Shown here: piece after piece, positions 6,546 to 14,344 of the stretch
How positions within the stretch are numbered: the first letter of the stretch is position 1
How the letters are laid out: every line of letters begins with the position of its first letter
Translations under genes and position numbers: made by a program
DNA from: SAT2750 sp964476375
Lineage (GTDB): Bacteria > Planctomycetota > Planctomycetia > Pirellulales > Pirellulaceae
Assembly: GCA_964476375.1 (NCBI GenBank)
Contig: CAYYZW010000197.1
Span: forward strand, 1 to 20,918
Length of the DNA stretch: 20,918 nt
Reading direction: 5' to 3'
Notes under the pieces: model-generated
Seen by the model: the letters and a program-made list of their open reading frames with translations, nothing else
What the model was told of the DNA's origin: nothing
Databases searched by the model: none

Positions 6546-6866
6546 CTATTTGGCCACGGTACTTGTGTAGCCTTTCCCGTCCAGTTGCTTGAGAGTGGTG
6601 GCCTCGTTGTAGCCTTCACCCGTGGTAAAAGTAGCGGAGTTTGTGTCAAAGCTCACGTTGACGTTCGATACACCCGGCATCGATTGCAGCTCGTCCTTGA
6701 CGGCTGCGACGCAGTTGATGCCTCACGTCATGCCCGTCACTTCCAGTTTCACCTGGTTTGCTGGGACAACGGCATCTCCCGATGCATTCTCCTCTGTTTC
6801 GTTACTGCAACCCAACATGACCGTGGCGACGCCCAGCAGCATGAAGGTAAAGAACTTGCGGTACAT
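6546..6866 (-). CDS. Probable HMA-like (MerP/copper-chaperone fold) lipoprotein selenoprotein, UxxxC motif (TGA at 6725-6723 read as Sec)
   Basis: Reading through one TGA gives 106 residues. The ATG (6866-6864) is preceded by GAGGT at 4 nt. The first 20 residues are a lipoprotein signal (MYRKFFTFMLLGVATVMLG-C20), then an acidic spacer. The domain runs VKLEVTGMT-[TGA48]-GINC52-VAAVKDELQSMPGV, then SNVNVSFDTNSATFTTGEG, then LKQLDGKGYTST, matching the beta-alpha-beta-beta-alpha-beta HMA fold and its GMTC signature, with TGA at the first Cys. Spacing to the next Cys is three residues (U-x-x-x-C), one more than classical CxxC. The stop is TAG. Promoter, ribosome binding site, full-length domain and a strong terminator are all intact, which argues against a pseudogene. 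The likely role is binding or redox handling of a soft metal, or a selenolate/thiol pair, at the cell envelope (inference). Without Sec, only a 47-residue peptide would be made. Confidence 0.83.
6676..6722 (-). promoter_or_regulatory. Candidate bacterial SECIS stem-loop for the UxxxC gene
   Basis: Starting on the base directly after the TGA, GGCATC (6722-6717) pairs perfectly with GATGCC (6681-6676). Inside, GCAGC (6707-6703) pairs with GCTGC (6690-6686) and CGTC (6702-6699) with GACG (6695-6692), with one bulged A and an AAG apical loop. That is 15 bp in all, with an asymmetric internal loop of 9 and 4 nt. The apical loop begins 24 nt after the TGA, in the accepted bacterial range. The loop G is at its third position (a CAAGG loop if the last pair opens), so the strict model is not fully met. 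A small alternative hairpin, CTGC-GTC-GCAG, starts 8 nt after the TGA. Confidence 0.55.
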
Positions 6867-6916
6867 GGTAACCTCACAATTAAGAGAAACAGCCAGACTG
6901 TCTTACCGAGGCTTCA

Positions 6917-6945
6917 TTTATAGGGATTTCCCTTCGTCTCGGCAA
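6917..6945 (-). promoter_or_regulatory. Sigma-70-like promoter of the HMA-like selenoprotein gene
   Basis: On the minus strand TTGCCG (6945-6940) and TATAAA (6922-6917) are separated by exactly 17 nt and lie about 50 nt before the ATG. Both boxes are near consensus. Confidence 0.6.
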
Positions 6946-6998
6946 TTGGAACTGCGGAAGAAAATGAACAAACACGCAAGCGGTCTTCCAGGGAACGT

Positions 6999-7026
6999 TT
7001 TTCCTGCTACTCACACAGCAGGAAAA
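6999..7026. repeat. 10-bp perfect inverted repeat over the stop of the giant protein gene
   Basis: TTTTCCTGCT (6999-7008) and AGCAGGAAAA (7017-7026) flank an 8-nt loop. The TAG stop of the giant gene lies at the edge of the left arm. A-T pairs close the stem instead of leaving a free T-tract, so this is not a standard rho-independent terminator, but it could protect or end the transcript. Confidence 0.6.
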
Positions 7027-10000
7027 GGAGGTCATCGTCCAGGAACTCGCTGTCTTGCAGGGTATCCTCCACAAATGGCCGATTCCTGTCCGGCCAGTCG
7101 GCAAACATGCCGTCCACGCCCTCGTGCCAGTGAGGGACCGGCAAAGTAACGGGGGGGCCGGCGGTGAGCGGTCGTGCCGGGCCTTGCCGGGCGTCTCCAG
7201 TTTTCGTCGATTGCTGATGAGAGACCATGGTTTCCCCGTGTTCTATCAGCGGGGCTTCCCCCTCTCCTTCGGCATTGGCCAGCTCATTGAGGTAATTGAT
7301 GATGATCAGAATATCCAGGGGCGTGATCCGGTTGTCCCGGTTGACGTCCAGCAATGGTGCCACCGCCCCCTCGCGCCGTTCGGCAGGGAGTTCCCGGATT
7401 CCATTGAGGTTGATGTCATTGATGATGGTCAGCGCGTCCTGCGCATTCACGGTGCCGTCATCATTGACGTCCATCGGGGCCAGGCTGTTGTGGAAGGGGT
7501 GGGCCGAGTTAACAGCAATGGTAACCCGTGCCGGTGCCCCGGCTCCTCCGGCATCCTTGGCACGATAATCGAATGTGTCGCTTCGGTTGAATCCCACCTC
7601 GGGCGTGTACTGGAAGGAACCGTCACTATGGAATGTCAGTGATCCGTGACTGGTGCTGCTCACCAGTTCCGCCAGCATCGAGTCTCCCTCCGGATCGAGG
7701 TCATTGGCCAGCACCCCCTCGGCTGCCGAAACAACAAGGGTCGTTCCCTCGTCCACGTCGTAACGGTCATTCGCGGCGCGGGGGCGGTCTTCCACGCTGT
7801 TGACGGTGACAGTCCATGTCTGTTCCGATGCCAGGTTGTCCGCCGGTGTGCTGAGGAGTCCGTCCGGGCCCCCGTCCTCGACTGTCACCGTGATCGTCGC
7901 ACTTCCATGGGCATCTGGACGGGGGGGGATTTTCAGGAACCCGGTGGACTCTGCCGAGTTGTAAAACACGGCAGGATGGTCGATCAACGCCGTGTTGTCG
8001 CTGATGGCCCAGACTGCAAGCGGCTGGGATTCAAGTGGCCCGGCGGTAATGCCGCCCAGGCTGATAGTCCGTTCCGGTGCATCCTCGTCGATCGTGATAT
8101 TGCTGATTGGGTCGAGTGTGGGAGGATCGTTGACGGGGCTGACAGTGACGAGGAAGCTGGTGGTGAATGAAGCGTTGTCGCCGCTGGTCGCCAGGTTGTT
8201 GTCAAAACCGCCATCTTCCACGACGACCGTCAGGGTCACATTCCCGTGGGCGTCAGGCAGCGGCCGGTAGCGTAGTGTGCCGGTGGAAGCTGCCGAGCTG
8301 TACTCGATGGTGGGAGATGGGATGAGGTTCGTGTTTTCGCTGAAAGCGGTGAGCCGCAGCGGCTGGCTTTCCGCGGGGCCCGCGCTGATACCGGCGAGGT
8401 TCAGTGATTGTTCGGCGGCATCTTCCAGGATCACCTGGTCGTCAACGGCAGTCATGCCGGGGCGGTCATTAATGTCGTTGACCGTGACGGTAAAGTCCTG
8501 CTGGTAAGTGGCGTTGTCACCGGGCGTGGAGAGATCCGCGTCAATCCCGCCATCCTCCAGTGTCACCGTGATCACGCTGCTGCCGCTTTGTTCGGCCGCC
8601 GGTGTGAATCGTAGTGTGCCGCTTGATGCGGCGGATGTGTACTGAACGGTGGGGGCAGGAATCAATCCCAGGTTACTGCTGCTGGCCGTGACTCTCAGCG
8701 GCTGGTTCTCCCCGCCACTGGCAGTGATACCGGAAAGGGGTACGGTCCGTTCCGGAGAGTCCTCGTTGATGGACACATCTGCCAGCGTGTTGAAAGAAGG
8801 GACATCGTTGACCGCTTCAATCTCGATTGTCACAGTGGCAGGAAGGCTCTGTGCCGATCCATCGTCAAGACGGTAGGTGAAACTGTCAATTCCGAAATAG
8901 TTGGTTTCCGGGGCGAAGGTGAAGGATCCGTCGGGCTGCAGGGAGAGCGTTCCGTGGGATGGTGAGCTGACCAGTTCGGCTACCATCTGGCTGGAATTGG
9001 GGCTCTGGTCATTGACCAGGATGGACTGGCTGACCGGCATCGTTAACAGGCTGTCTTCCGGCGTCGTGTACTGATCCCCCACGGCCGTGGGGGCGACGGC
9101 AAACAGGATGTCGGCGGCAGTACTTTTGGCCTGGCCGGTAATCTCCAGGGTATAGGATTCTCCGGATCCGGTGGCCGTGTAGGACAGGTCCGTCCGTGTC
9201 CCCTGGTCTGAATGCAGCAGGCTTCCCCCGCTGTCGTAAAGCCTCGCCGTGACCACCTCGCCCGTGGCAATGCGGATGCTTGAATGCATGGCCTGGAGTG
9301 AAATGGCGGTGTCGAAATTGAACCAGGAGGAGGTTCCTGCTGCCACGGGTTGTTGCGCAAAAAAGGTGCTTCCGGTGATGTTGCCCAGGCTCCGGGCCTT
9401 GGCCTGGCTGCTGTTGGAGACCAGGGATCCTGTTCCCGCTTCCGGTGTCTGAATCGTGACCGTGTAGCCTCCGACCAGCGTGTCGGTCGAGCGGGTCTGG
9501 AAGAAGTAGTTTCCTGCCTGGCGCCCATCGAGCGAGAGAAGTTGCGAGCCGGCACCGCTGCGGCTGGCAAGGACCATGCCGGTGCTGTCATGCAGGGACA
9601 CGGTCAGGTTGTTTAATGGATCGGTGGGCGTGAACCGGATCGAGTCGTTGCTGCCACCTGCCGTGGTGAGTTCAAAGGAAAACCAGTCCACGTCGGCGGT
9701 ATGGTTCAGGTTCAGGGCGGGGAGGATGGTATCCCTGTCGGGGAGTGGGCCCAGGTGGTAAGCACTGTGGAGTGCGTCGTTGGCCTCGCTCCAGTCAGGA
9801 TTGACCGATGCCAGGAGGCCTGCCTGGCCGGCCAGGGCGGTGGAAAAAGCGTTCCAGCCAGTGGCATCATCAAAGGATGCGTACTGGGACTGGTAGCCTG
9901 ATATCGTTTCATTTCCTGGCAGGTAAATGGAGCTTCCCGAGCTGCCTCGCTGGTCCATCGTCTTGCTCACCAGTCCGTTGCCAAGCGCCAGGAGGCTGCT

Positions 10001-13000
10001 GGCTGCGGCGTCACGGATGTCCTGGGAAATGGTGGCGTTTCGAGTGATGCCGCCAAGAAAATGTCCCAGGTCACGAAGGTAATCGAGCGTGTAAAAGGCA
10101 CTTCCATTTCGTGCTCCCACGATCCCGGCCCAGTCAACACCCGTGGCGTCGGCCGCCGCACTGACAAGGGACTTGAGAGAATCAGCGATGACAGGCAGTT
10201 GGGAGGTTCGGATCGCGGAGGTGGTGTCGAGGAAGCCCCCGCTGTTCTGGTAGAACGCCTGGTAGGTGTCGACGAAGTGCGTGCCGAGTTGCTCGGCGTT
10301 GACTTGGCCAGGGTGGGCGTTGAGTGGTGTGAACAGATTCGCGTAGTCGTAGCCCTGCCCCCCCTCGAGTTCCTGGGATGCCACGATCACGTCCGCGACA
10401 TCCTTGAGTTCATAACCGACCTCGAACATTGCCATCAGGCATTCGTCAAAGGCGAGTAGGTCGATGTCGATTGCCAGGGACTGGAGGGCGGTCACCAGTT
10501 CCTGGGTTGTGAATACCCCGTCCGTGTCAAGCAGGCCATCCGCGTCATCATTGTTGAAACCGGCCAGGCCGCTGCCATGATCCCACATCACCAGTCCATA
10601 ATTGTCTGCCGGGCGGGTAGCACTTGCCCAGTCGATAAATTCGATCAGGGTGGCCGGATCACTGCTGTCTCGTTCGCCAGTTCGCTCGAAGGAACTGGCT
10701 ACCTGCGAGGCATGGCTGTCGCCCACAATGATCGCCCTGCCGGCGTCTCCCCAGGCAGCCTCGCCGGGGGTCGCGTAAGTGGGGAAGTCGGAACTCTGGT
10801 CCCAGAAGACCGCGATGTTAACGCTGCTGGGCAGGTCCAGTGCAGCGATCTCCATTTCGTTAATATCGTCGAAGGCAAAAGGGTAGAGATTGCTGGCTGT
10901 GATATAGACCATGATGGTCCAGTCACCGGCGTTCTCGGCCGGTGTGGAACTGCGGGGAGGGAGAACGTTCAGCTGGTACCCGTTGGTGGCGGCCGCGGCG
11001 CCGGAAACCCTGGCGTAATAGGTACCGGCCGGGAGGCCGTCGAGTTCGACCAGCTCGCGGCCTCCGCGTTCGGTGGCGACCCTCAACAGGTTTCCACCGG
11101 CGTCCAGCAGATCGAGATCCAGGTCGCCCAGGGCGCGTTCGTAGTCAATCGTCACGGTGTTGGCGGCGATTCCAGTGCCGAGCGTGGTGAACTGGAAGTA
11201 ATCCACGTCACTCGCATCGTGGATCGTCAGTTCCTGGAGGAGGGTTGCTTGATGCAGTGTTCCCGCGCTGGTGCTTGTTAAACGAGTCGCACTGGCGGGG
11301 GTATTGTTTCCTGATCCCTGGTCGTAATTGTCCAGCCACCAGGAGACCAGGGTCGGGGGTGTGATCGAGAGCGAGTAGCTGGCCGCCGTGCTGCCGTTGT
11401 AACCGTTAATGCTGACGTGGTAGACCCCGGCGGGTAGCTGGTCCAGCGAGACCTGTTCGTTACTGGTTTCCACACCAGTGGAAGATCGCACCAGGTTCCA
11501 GCTGGAATCATAAAGCAGCAGGTCCAGGTCTGACTGGTAGCCGTTGAAGTCAATCCGGACCGAATCCCCGGAATCGGCCGGCCCGGTGGTGGTAAAAGTA
11601 AAATGATCCACGTCCACCTCGTTGTGGATGCTTAATCCGTCGAGCTGGATGTTCTTGTGCAGGGTGCCCAGTTGCAGGCTGGCACTGGTCAGATCATTTG
11701 GCTCAAAGCGGTCTGCAACCAGCTGGCGAGGTTGGGAAATCACCAGGTCGTAGAAAGGGTTGGTCGCCCCCAGGCCGTAGACCTGGAGGTAGTAAGTGAT
11801 CGGTGGCAAGTCGGCCAGGTCGATATGTTCCACCCCACTGCTCCCGTCGGCATACCAGATCGGGATGAACTCCTGGCCCGCTTTCTCGTAAAGCGCTATT
11901 CCCAGGTCACCTCGCTGATGCTCGAACTGGATTTCGAGGAAGTCACCAGGGATGCCCCAGTCTGCCAGCTGGAAGCGGAACCAGTCATCATCGTTTGCCT
12001 GGTCGACCGACTGGCCGGTCACCCGTGTGATATCCGACACCAGTCCCAGGTCGGTGGCGGTATCCCAGTTGTCATCGTCCTCGTGAGAATCCGCAGCCAG
12101 GGTGGGAGGGTAATGAAACGTCAGGTGATAGTCGCCGGTATCGGTTTCGGTGGCGCCAAAGACAACCGCCTTGTAAGTGCCTGCCGGTAACTGGCGAAAA
12201 TCGATCCGTTCGGTATCGGCAACGCTGTAGGAACCGTCGAGGTAGTTGTTGCTGCTGTCGTAAAGTTCCAGTTCGAGGTCGCCCGCACGATGGTCAAAGT
12301 GGATCTCGACGAACTCGGCCGACGTGCCGGTGCTGGAGAGATCGAATTCATAGATGTCGTAATCGTCTGCTGTCACGGTCACGTCCCAGATGTTCTCCGC
12401 CCCTCCCATGGAAATCGCTTCAGGAAAGGTGTTGTTGGGCTCGTAACGATCCACCGTGGACGGTGCCGGTCCGAAGAAGTCCAGGGAGTATTCACTGGCG
12501 GAAATAAAGCCATTGGAAGCGGGGAAAACGGCAAGCTGGTACCAGCCATATTCGAGACCGTCCAGTTCCAGGTACTCGGTATGGGTGGTTCCATTCGCCT
12601 CGCGAAGAAACTCGTTGTTGGCGTCATAAAGTGCCATGTTGATGTCGGCACGAGAGGGATCAAAGTCGTAAAGTTTGATGTAGTCCGCACCAGTGCCTGC
12701 GGCCTGGAGGGGGAACCAGAACCAGTCGATGTCGCTGGCCGCGTGAATGCTGAGTTGTGTCAGGCCCAACCCCGGGTCGATGCCTGGCAGTAAGGTGGTT
12801 TCGTCACTGGTCTCTTTCCAGTCCCCTTCGAAGTGATGAGGGGGGGCCGTCACGAGCACATCGTATTGATTGGTGACGCCCTCGAAACCGTAAACGCGAA
12901 GGGAATAGTACTGCTCCCCTGACATGCCTTCCAGGCTGATGCGCTCATGGTCCGTGGTTGTCTCGGAAAGCCCCACCAGTAACCCGTCCTCGTCATACAG

Positions 13001-13900
13001 TTCCAGGTCGAGGTCCCCGTCGGAATGGGTGAAGAGGATCTCCGCATAGTCGTTGCTTGTCCCATTCTGGTCGAGCCAGAAAGAATACCAGTCCTGGTCA
13101 AACGAGTTATGGATGCTCAGGGCGTCCACCTCGAAGCCTCCAGCCGTCCCCAGGTAAAACGCGTTGTCGATCGAGTCATTGCCCCAGCCCCAGTTGCGCT
13201 CGTAGCCATCACCGAGCAGGCGGAGTGCAGGCAGGCTGTCTGTCTCCAGCAGAAACGGCTCCGGTTGCAGGAGGCTGGTGGAGTATTCCCAGTCCCAGTC
13301 GGCACCTTCCAGGTTTCCTGTCGGGTCGTTACTGGCGAAGGTGGTAGCGCCGGTTAACCGGGAGAAGGCGTCCAGGAAGTTGCGGCCGGCATCCGTTGCT
13401 GCCACGTTGCAACTGAAAAACAGAACCGACGCATCAGGGGAAAACAGGTCTCCGAGGGAGGCCAGGCTGCGATCGTGCTGTACGAGTGTCTGGCTGGACC
13501 AGTTTTCGCTCTCGGAGAGGTGGATTGTGCCCGCGTCTCCATGGGTCACCAGGCCCAGGGAATCGATCCGCATGGCCTGTTCCTGGGCAAGGATGTCCGT
13601 GACAAGCTCGACAAGGGCGGCGGTGTCCGTCTGCCTTCCGTCGTAGCGACGGGCGACAACATCCGGCGCCGCCGATCGAACAATGGCATCGGCCTCCGGG
13701 AGCTGGTCGTTGACGAGGAGAAGTTCGATAGCCGGGGGGAGGGGCGCCGCCGGCATCACAAAGGGGGGGAGGGGAAGGGAGGCCGTTAAGACGCGGCGGG
13801 GCTCAAGTGTTTCAAGAAATAGCCGGCGCAAACGAGAGCCCGTGCGGGCCCGGTGTCCTGCTGGGGATCCCCTCCATGTTGACGAACAACGTCTCAACAT
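7007..13900 (-). CDS. Giant secreted multidomain clostripain-family (C11) protease: LEPR-XLL, DUF4347, PPC repeats, cadherin-like repeats, dockerin
   Basis: The product has 2,297 residues. Residues 1-40 are Arg-rich and contain the planctomycete LEPR-XLL motif (LEPRRVL, 32-38). DUF4347 covers about 58-225 (LGLVTHGDAGTIHL, VLFFSCNVA). Six pre-peptidase C-terminal-like domains of about 125 residues follow (about 237-990; for example YEPNNTFPEAI, FEPNDLTSA, each ending near YxLxxxPP). The peptidase C11 domain begins DWTIMVYI (about 992) with likely catalytic His1108 (WDHGSG) and Cys1154 (DECLMA). Two more PPC-like domains follow, then a cadherin-like/Big_9 domain (about 1604-1700), three tandem repeats of about 113 residues sharing the PERTxxLxGI and ESQPLxxxA patterns, a second Big_9-like domain, and a type I dockerin (about 2143-2210) with two Ca-binding DVNxDxxxxxxD loops. 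The last 85 residues are unassigned and end acidic. It is presumably exported and surface or extracellular. No cohesin is seen. No strong ribosome binding site precedes the ATG, so the start is less certain. Confidence 0.9.
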   Translation of the reverse strand: MLRRCSSTWRGSPAGHRARTGSRLRRLFLETLEPRRVLTASLPLPPFVMPAAPLPPAIELLLVNDQLPEADAIVRSAAPDVVARRYDGRQTDTAALVELVTDILAQEQAMRIDSLGLVTHGDAGTIHLSESENWSSQTLVQHDRSLASLGDLFSPDASVLFFSCNVAATDAGRNFLDAFSRLTGATTFASNDPTGNLEGADWDWEYSTSLLQPEPFLLETDSLPALRLLGDGYERNWGWGNDSIDNAFYLGTAGGFEVDALSIHNSFDQDWYSFWLDQNGTSNDYAEILFTHSDGDLDLELYDEDGLLVGLSETTTDHERISLEGMSGEQYYSLRVYGFEGVTNQYDVLVTAPPHHFEGDWKETSDETTLLPGIDPGLGLTQLSIHAASDIDWFWFPLQAAGTGADYIKLYDFDPSRADINMALYDANNEFLREANGTTHTEYLELDGLEYGWYQLAVFPASNGFISASEYSLDFFGPAPSTVDRYEPNNTFPEAISMGGAENIWDVTVTADDYDIYEFDLSSTGTSAEFVEIHFDHRAGDLELELYDSSNNYLDGSYSVADTERIDFRQLPAGTYKAVVFGATETDTGDYHLTFHYPPTLAADSHEDDDNWDTATDLGLVSDITRVTGQSVDQANDDDWFRFQLADWGIPGDFLEIQFEHQRGDLGIALYEKAGQEFIPIWYADGSSGVEHIDLADLPPITYYLQVYGLGATNPFYDLVISQPRQLVADRFEPNDLTSASLQLGTLHKNIQLDGLSIHNEVDVDHFTFTTTGPADSGDSVRIDFNGYQSDLDLLLYDSSWNLVRSSTGVETSNEQVSLDQLPAGVYHVSINGYNGSTAASYSLSITPPTLVSWWLDNYDQGSGNNTPASATRLTSTSAGTLHQATLLQELTIHDASDVDYFQFTTLGTGIAANTVTIDYERALGDLDLDLLDAGGNLLRVATERGGRELVELDGLPAGTYYARVSGAAAATNGYQLNVLPPRSSTPAENAGDWTIMVYITASNLYPFAFDDINEMEIAALDLPSSVNIAVFWDQSSDFPTYATPGEAAWGDAGRAIIVGDSHASQVASSFERTGERDSSDPATLIEFIDWASATRPADNYGLVMWDHGSGLAGFNNDDADGLLDTDGVFTTQELVTALQSLAIDIDLLAFDECLMAMFEVGYELKDVADVIVASQELEGGQGYDYANLFTPLNAHPGQVNAEQLGTHFVDTYQAFYQNSGGFLDTTSAIRTSQLPVIADSLKSLVSAAADATGVDWAGIVGARNGSAFYTLDYLRDLGHFLGGITRNATISQDIRDAAASSLLALGNGLVSKTMDQRGSSGSSIYLPGNETISGYQSQYASFDDATGWNAFSTALAGQAGLLASVNPDWSEANDALHSAYHLGPLPDRDTILPALNLNHTADVDWFSFELTTAGGSNDSIRFTPTDPLNNLTVSLHDSTGMVLASRSGAGSQLLSLDGRQAGNYFFQTRSTDTLVGGYTVTIQTPEAGTGSLVSNSSQAKARSLGNITGSTFFAQQPVAAGTSSWFNFDTAISLQAMHSSIRIATGEVVTARLYDSGGSLLHSDQGTRTDLSYTATGSGESYTLEITGQAKSTAADILFAVAPTAVGDQYTTPEDSLLTMPVSQSILVNDQSPNSSQMVAELVSSPSHGTLSLQPDGSFTFAPETNYFGIDSFTYRLDDGSAQSLPATVTIEIEAVNDVPSFNTLADVSINEDSPERTVPLSGITASGGENQPLRVTASSSNLGLIPAPTVQYTSAASSGTLRFTPAAEQSGSSVITVTLEDGGIDADLSTPGDNATYQQDFTVTVNDINDRPGMTAVDDQVILEDAAEQSLNLAGISAGPAESQPLRLTAFSENTNLIPSPTIEYSSAASTGTLRYRPLPDAHGNVTLTVVVEDGGFDNNLATSGDNASFTTSFLVTVSPVNDPPTLDPISNITIDEDAPERTISLGGITAGPLESQPLAVWAISDNTALIDHPAVFYNSAESTGFLKIPPRPDAHGSATITVTVEDGGPDGLLSTPADNLASEQTWTVTVNSVEDRPRAANDRYDVDEGTTLVVSAAEGVLANDLDPEGDSMLAELVSSTSHGSLTFHSDGSFQYTPEVGFNRSDTFDYRAKDAGGAGAPARVTIAVNSAHPFHNSLAPMDVNDDGTVNAQDALTIINDINLNGIRELPAERREGAVAPLLDVNRDNRITPLDILIIINYLNELANAEGEGEAPLIEHGETMVSHQQSTKTGDARQGPARPLTAGPPVTLPVPHWHEGVDGMFADWPDRNRPFVEDTLQDSEFLDDDLLFLLCE
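7795..8815 (-). repeat. Three tandem coding repeats of about 340 nt (cadherin-like domains)
   Basis: Within the giant gene three consecutive units of about 113 residues begin with an N/L/D-E-D-(S/A)-(P/A)-E core and contain the motifs ESQPL or ENQPL, a (Y/F)xSA segment, GTLRF/GTLRY/GFLKI, and EDGG followed by (L)xTxxDN. They have diverged at the nucleotide level, so this is old domain duplication rather than a recent tandem array. Confidence 0.75.
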
Positions 13901-13995
13901 AATGCATCTCTGGATGAACAGTGCGCCGTGCCCAACGCATGGTGTACGTCCTTGTTTTTTTACGGATTCAATTCCGTCTACCTACGACAATCGCT

Positions 13996-14001
13996 ATTAT
14001 A
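13996..14001 (-). promoter_or_regulatory. Perfect TATAAT -10 box, probable promoter of the giant protease gene
   Basis: TATAAT on the minus strand lies 95 nt before the ATG at 13900 and immediately downstream of a terminator-like hairpin, an arrangement that would insulate the giant gene from its upstream neighbour. No good -35 box is present at 16-18 nt. Confidence 0.4.
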
Positions 14002-14011
14002 ACTGGCCTGC

Positions 14012-14040
14012 AAAAAAACGCCTGTTTTCGGCGCTTTTTT
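14012..14040. terminator. Bidirectional terminator-like hairpin
   Basis: A7, then CGCC, a 7-nt loop, GGCG, then C and T6 on the plus strand; on the minus strand the GC stem is followed by seven T. It lies about 300 nt past the stop of the minus-strand hydrolase gene and would end that transcript. The GC stem is only four base pairs, extended by A-T pairs. Confidence 0.6.
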
Positions 14041-14344
14041 GTGCTTCCAATTTTCGACGAAACAGGAGGAAAACAGCGGAAAAACATAAGAAAACAAGGA
14101 ATCTTCTGAAAACCGAGGAGACCCTTGTCCGCGCGGGACGCTGCCGACCGTTCTCCGTCCGATCTGGATCTCGGTGGGTATCGCCTGGTCGCACCGAAAA
14201 CCCCAGGAAAAACCGGCCAGTCATGTCCGGGAAAAGTGATCTTCAGGCAGCCACTTTTTGATGCGGGATAACCGGCATCCAGGTTCCGGACGAAATCTCC
14301 CACGTCCCCTTCCACCGGAGAGGGAGGGGGCAGCAGGAAGAATG

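Larger units (their letters stand above)
13901..14344. other. 444-nt intergenic region without a supported gene
   Basis: This gap lies between the PhoPQ-type hydrolase gene and the giant protease gene, both on the minus strand. It holds a symmetrical A/T-flanked hairpin (14012-14040), a perfect TATAAT on the minus strand (14001-13996), and a weaker AAAAGTG/CACTTTT inverted repeat (14232-14258). No ORF with recognisable protein features and no tRNA-like fold was found. Confidence 0.6.

Noticed and set aside
1166..6725. Genome-wide reassignment of TGA
   Set aside because: Several intact genes in the window (tlpA-like, tdh, kbl, the dienelactone-type hydrolase) end at TGA at their expected C-termini.
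7007..13900. CRISPR-like or satellite repeat array suggested by the recurring pattern
   Set aside because: The periodicity is protein-level domain repetition of about 340-375 nt with diverged nucleotides, not short identical repeats with spacers.
13901..14344. tRNA-Sec or other structured RNA gene
   Set aside because: No acceptor stem, T-loop or CCA-type end could be traced; only terminator-like hairpins and a -10 box were visible.
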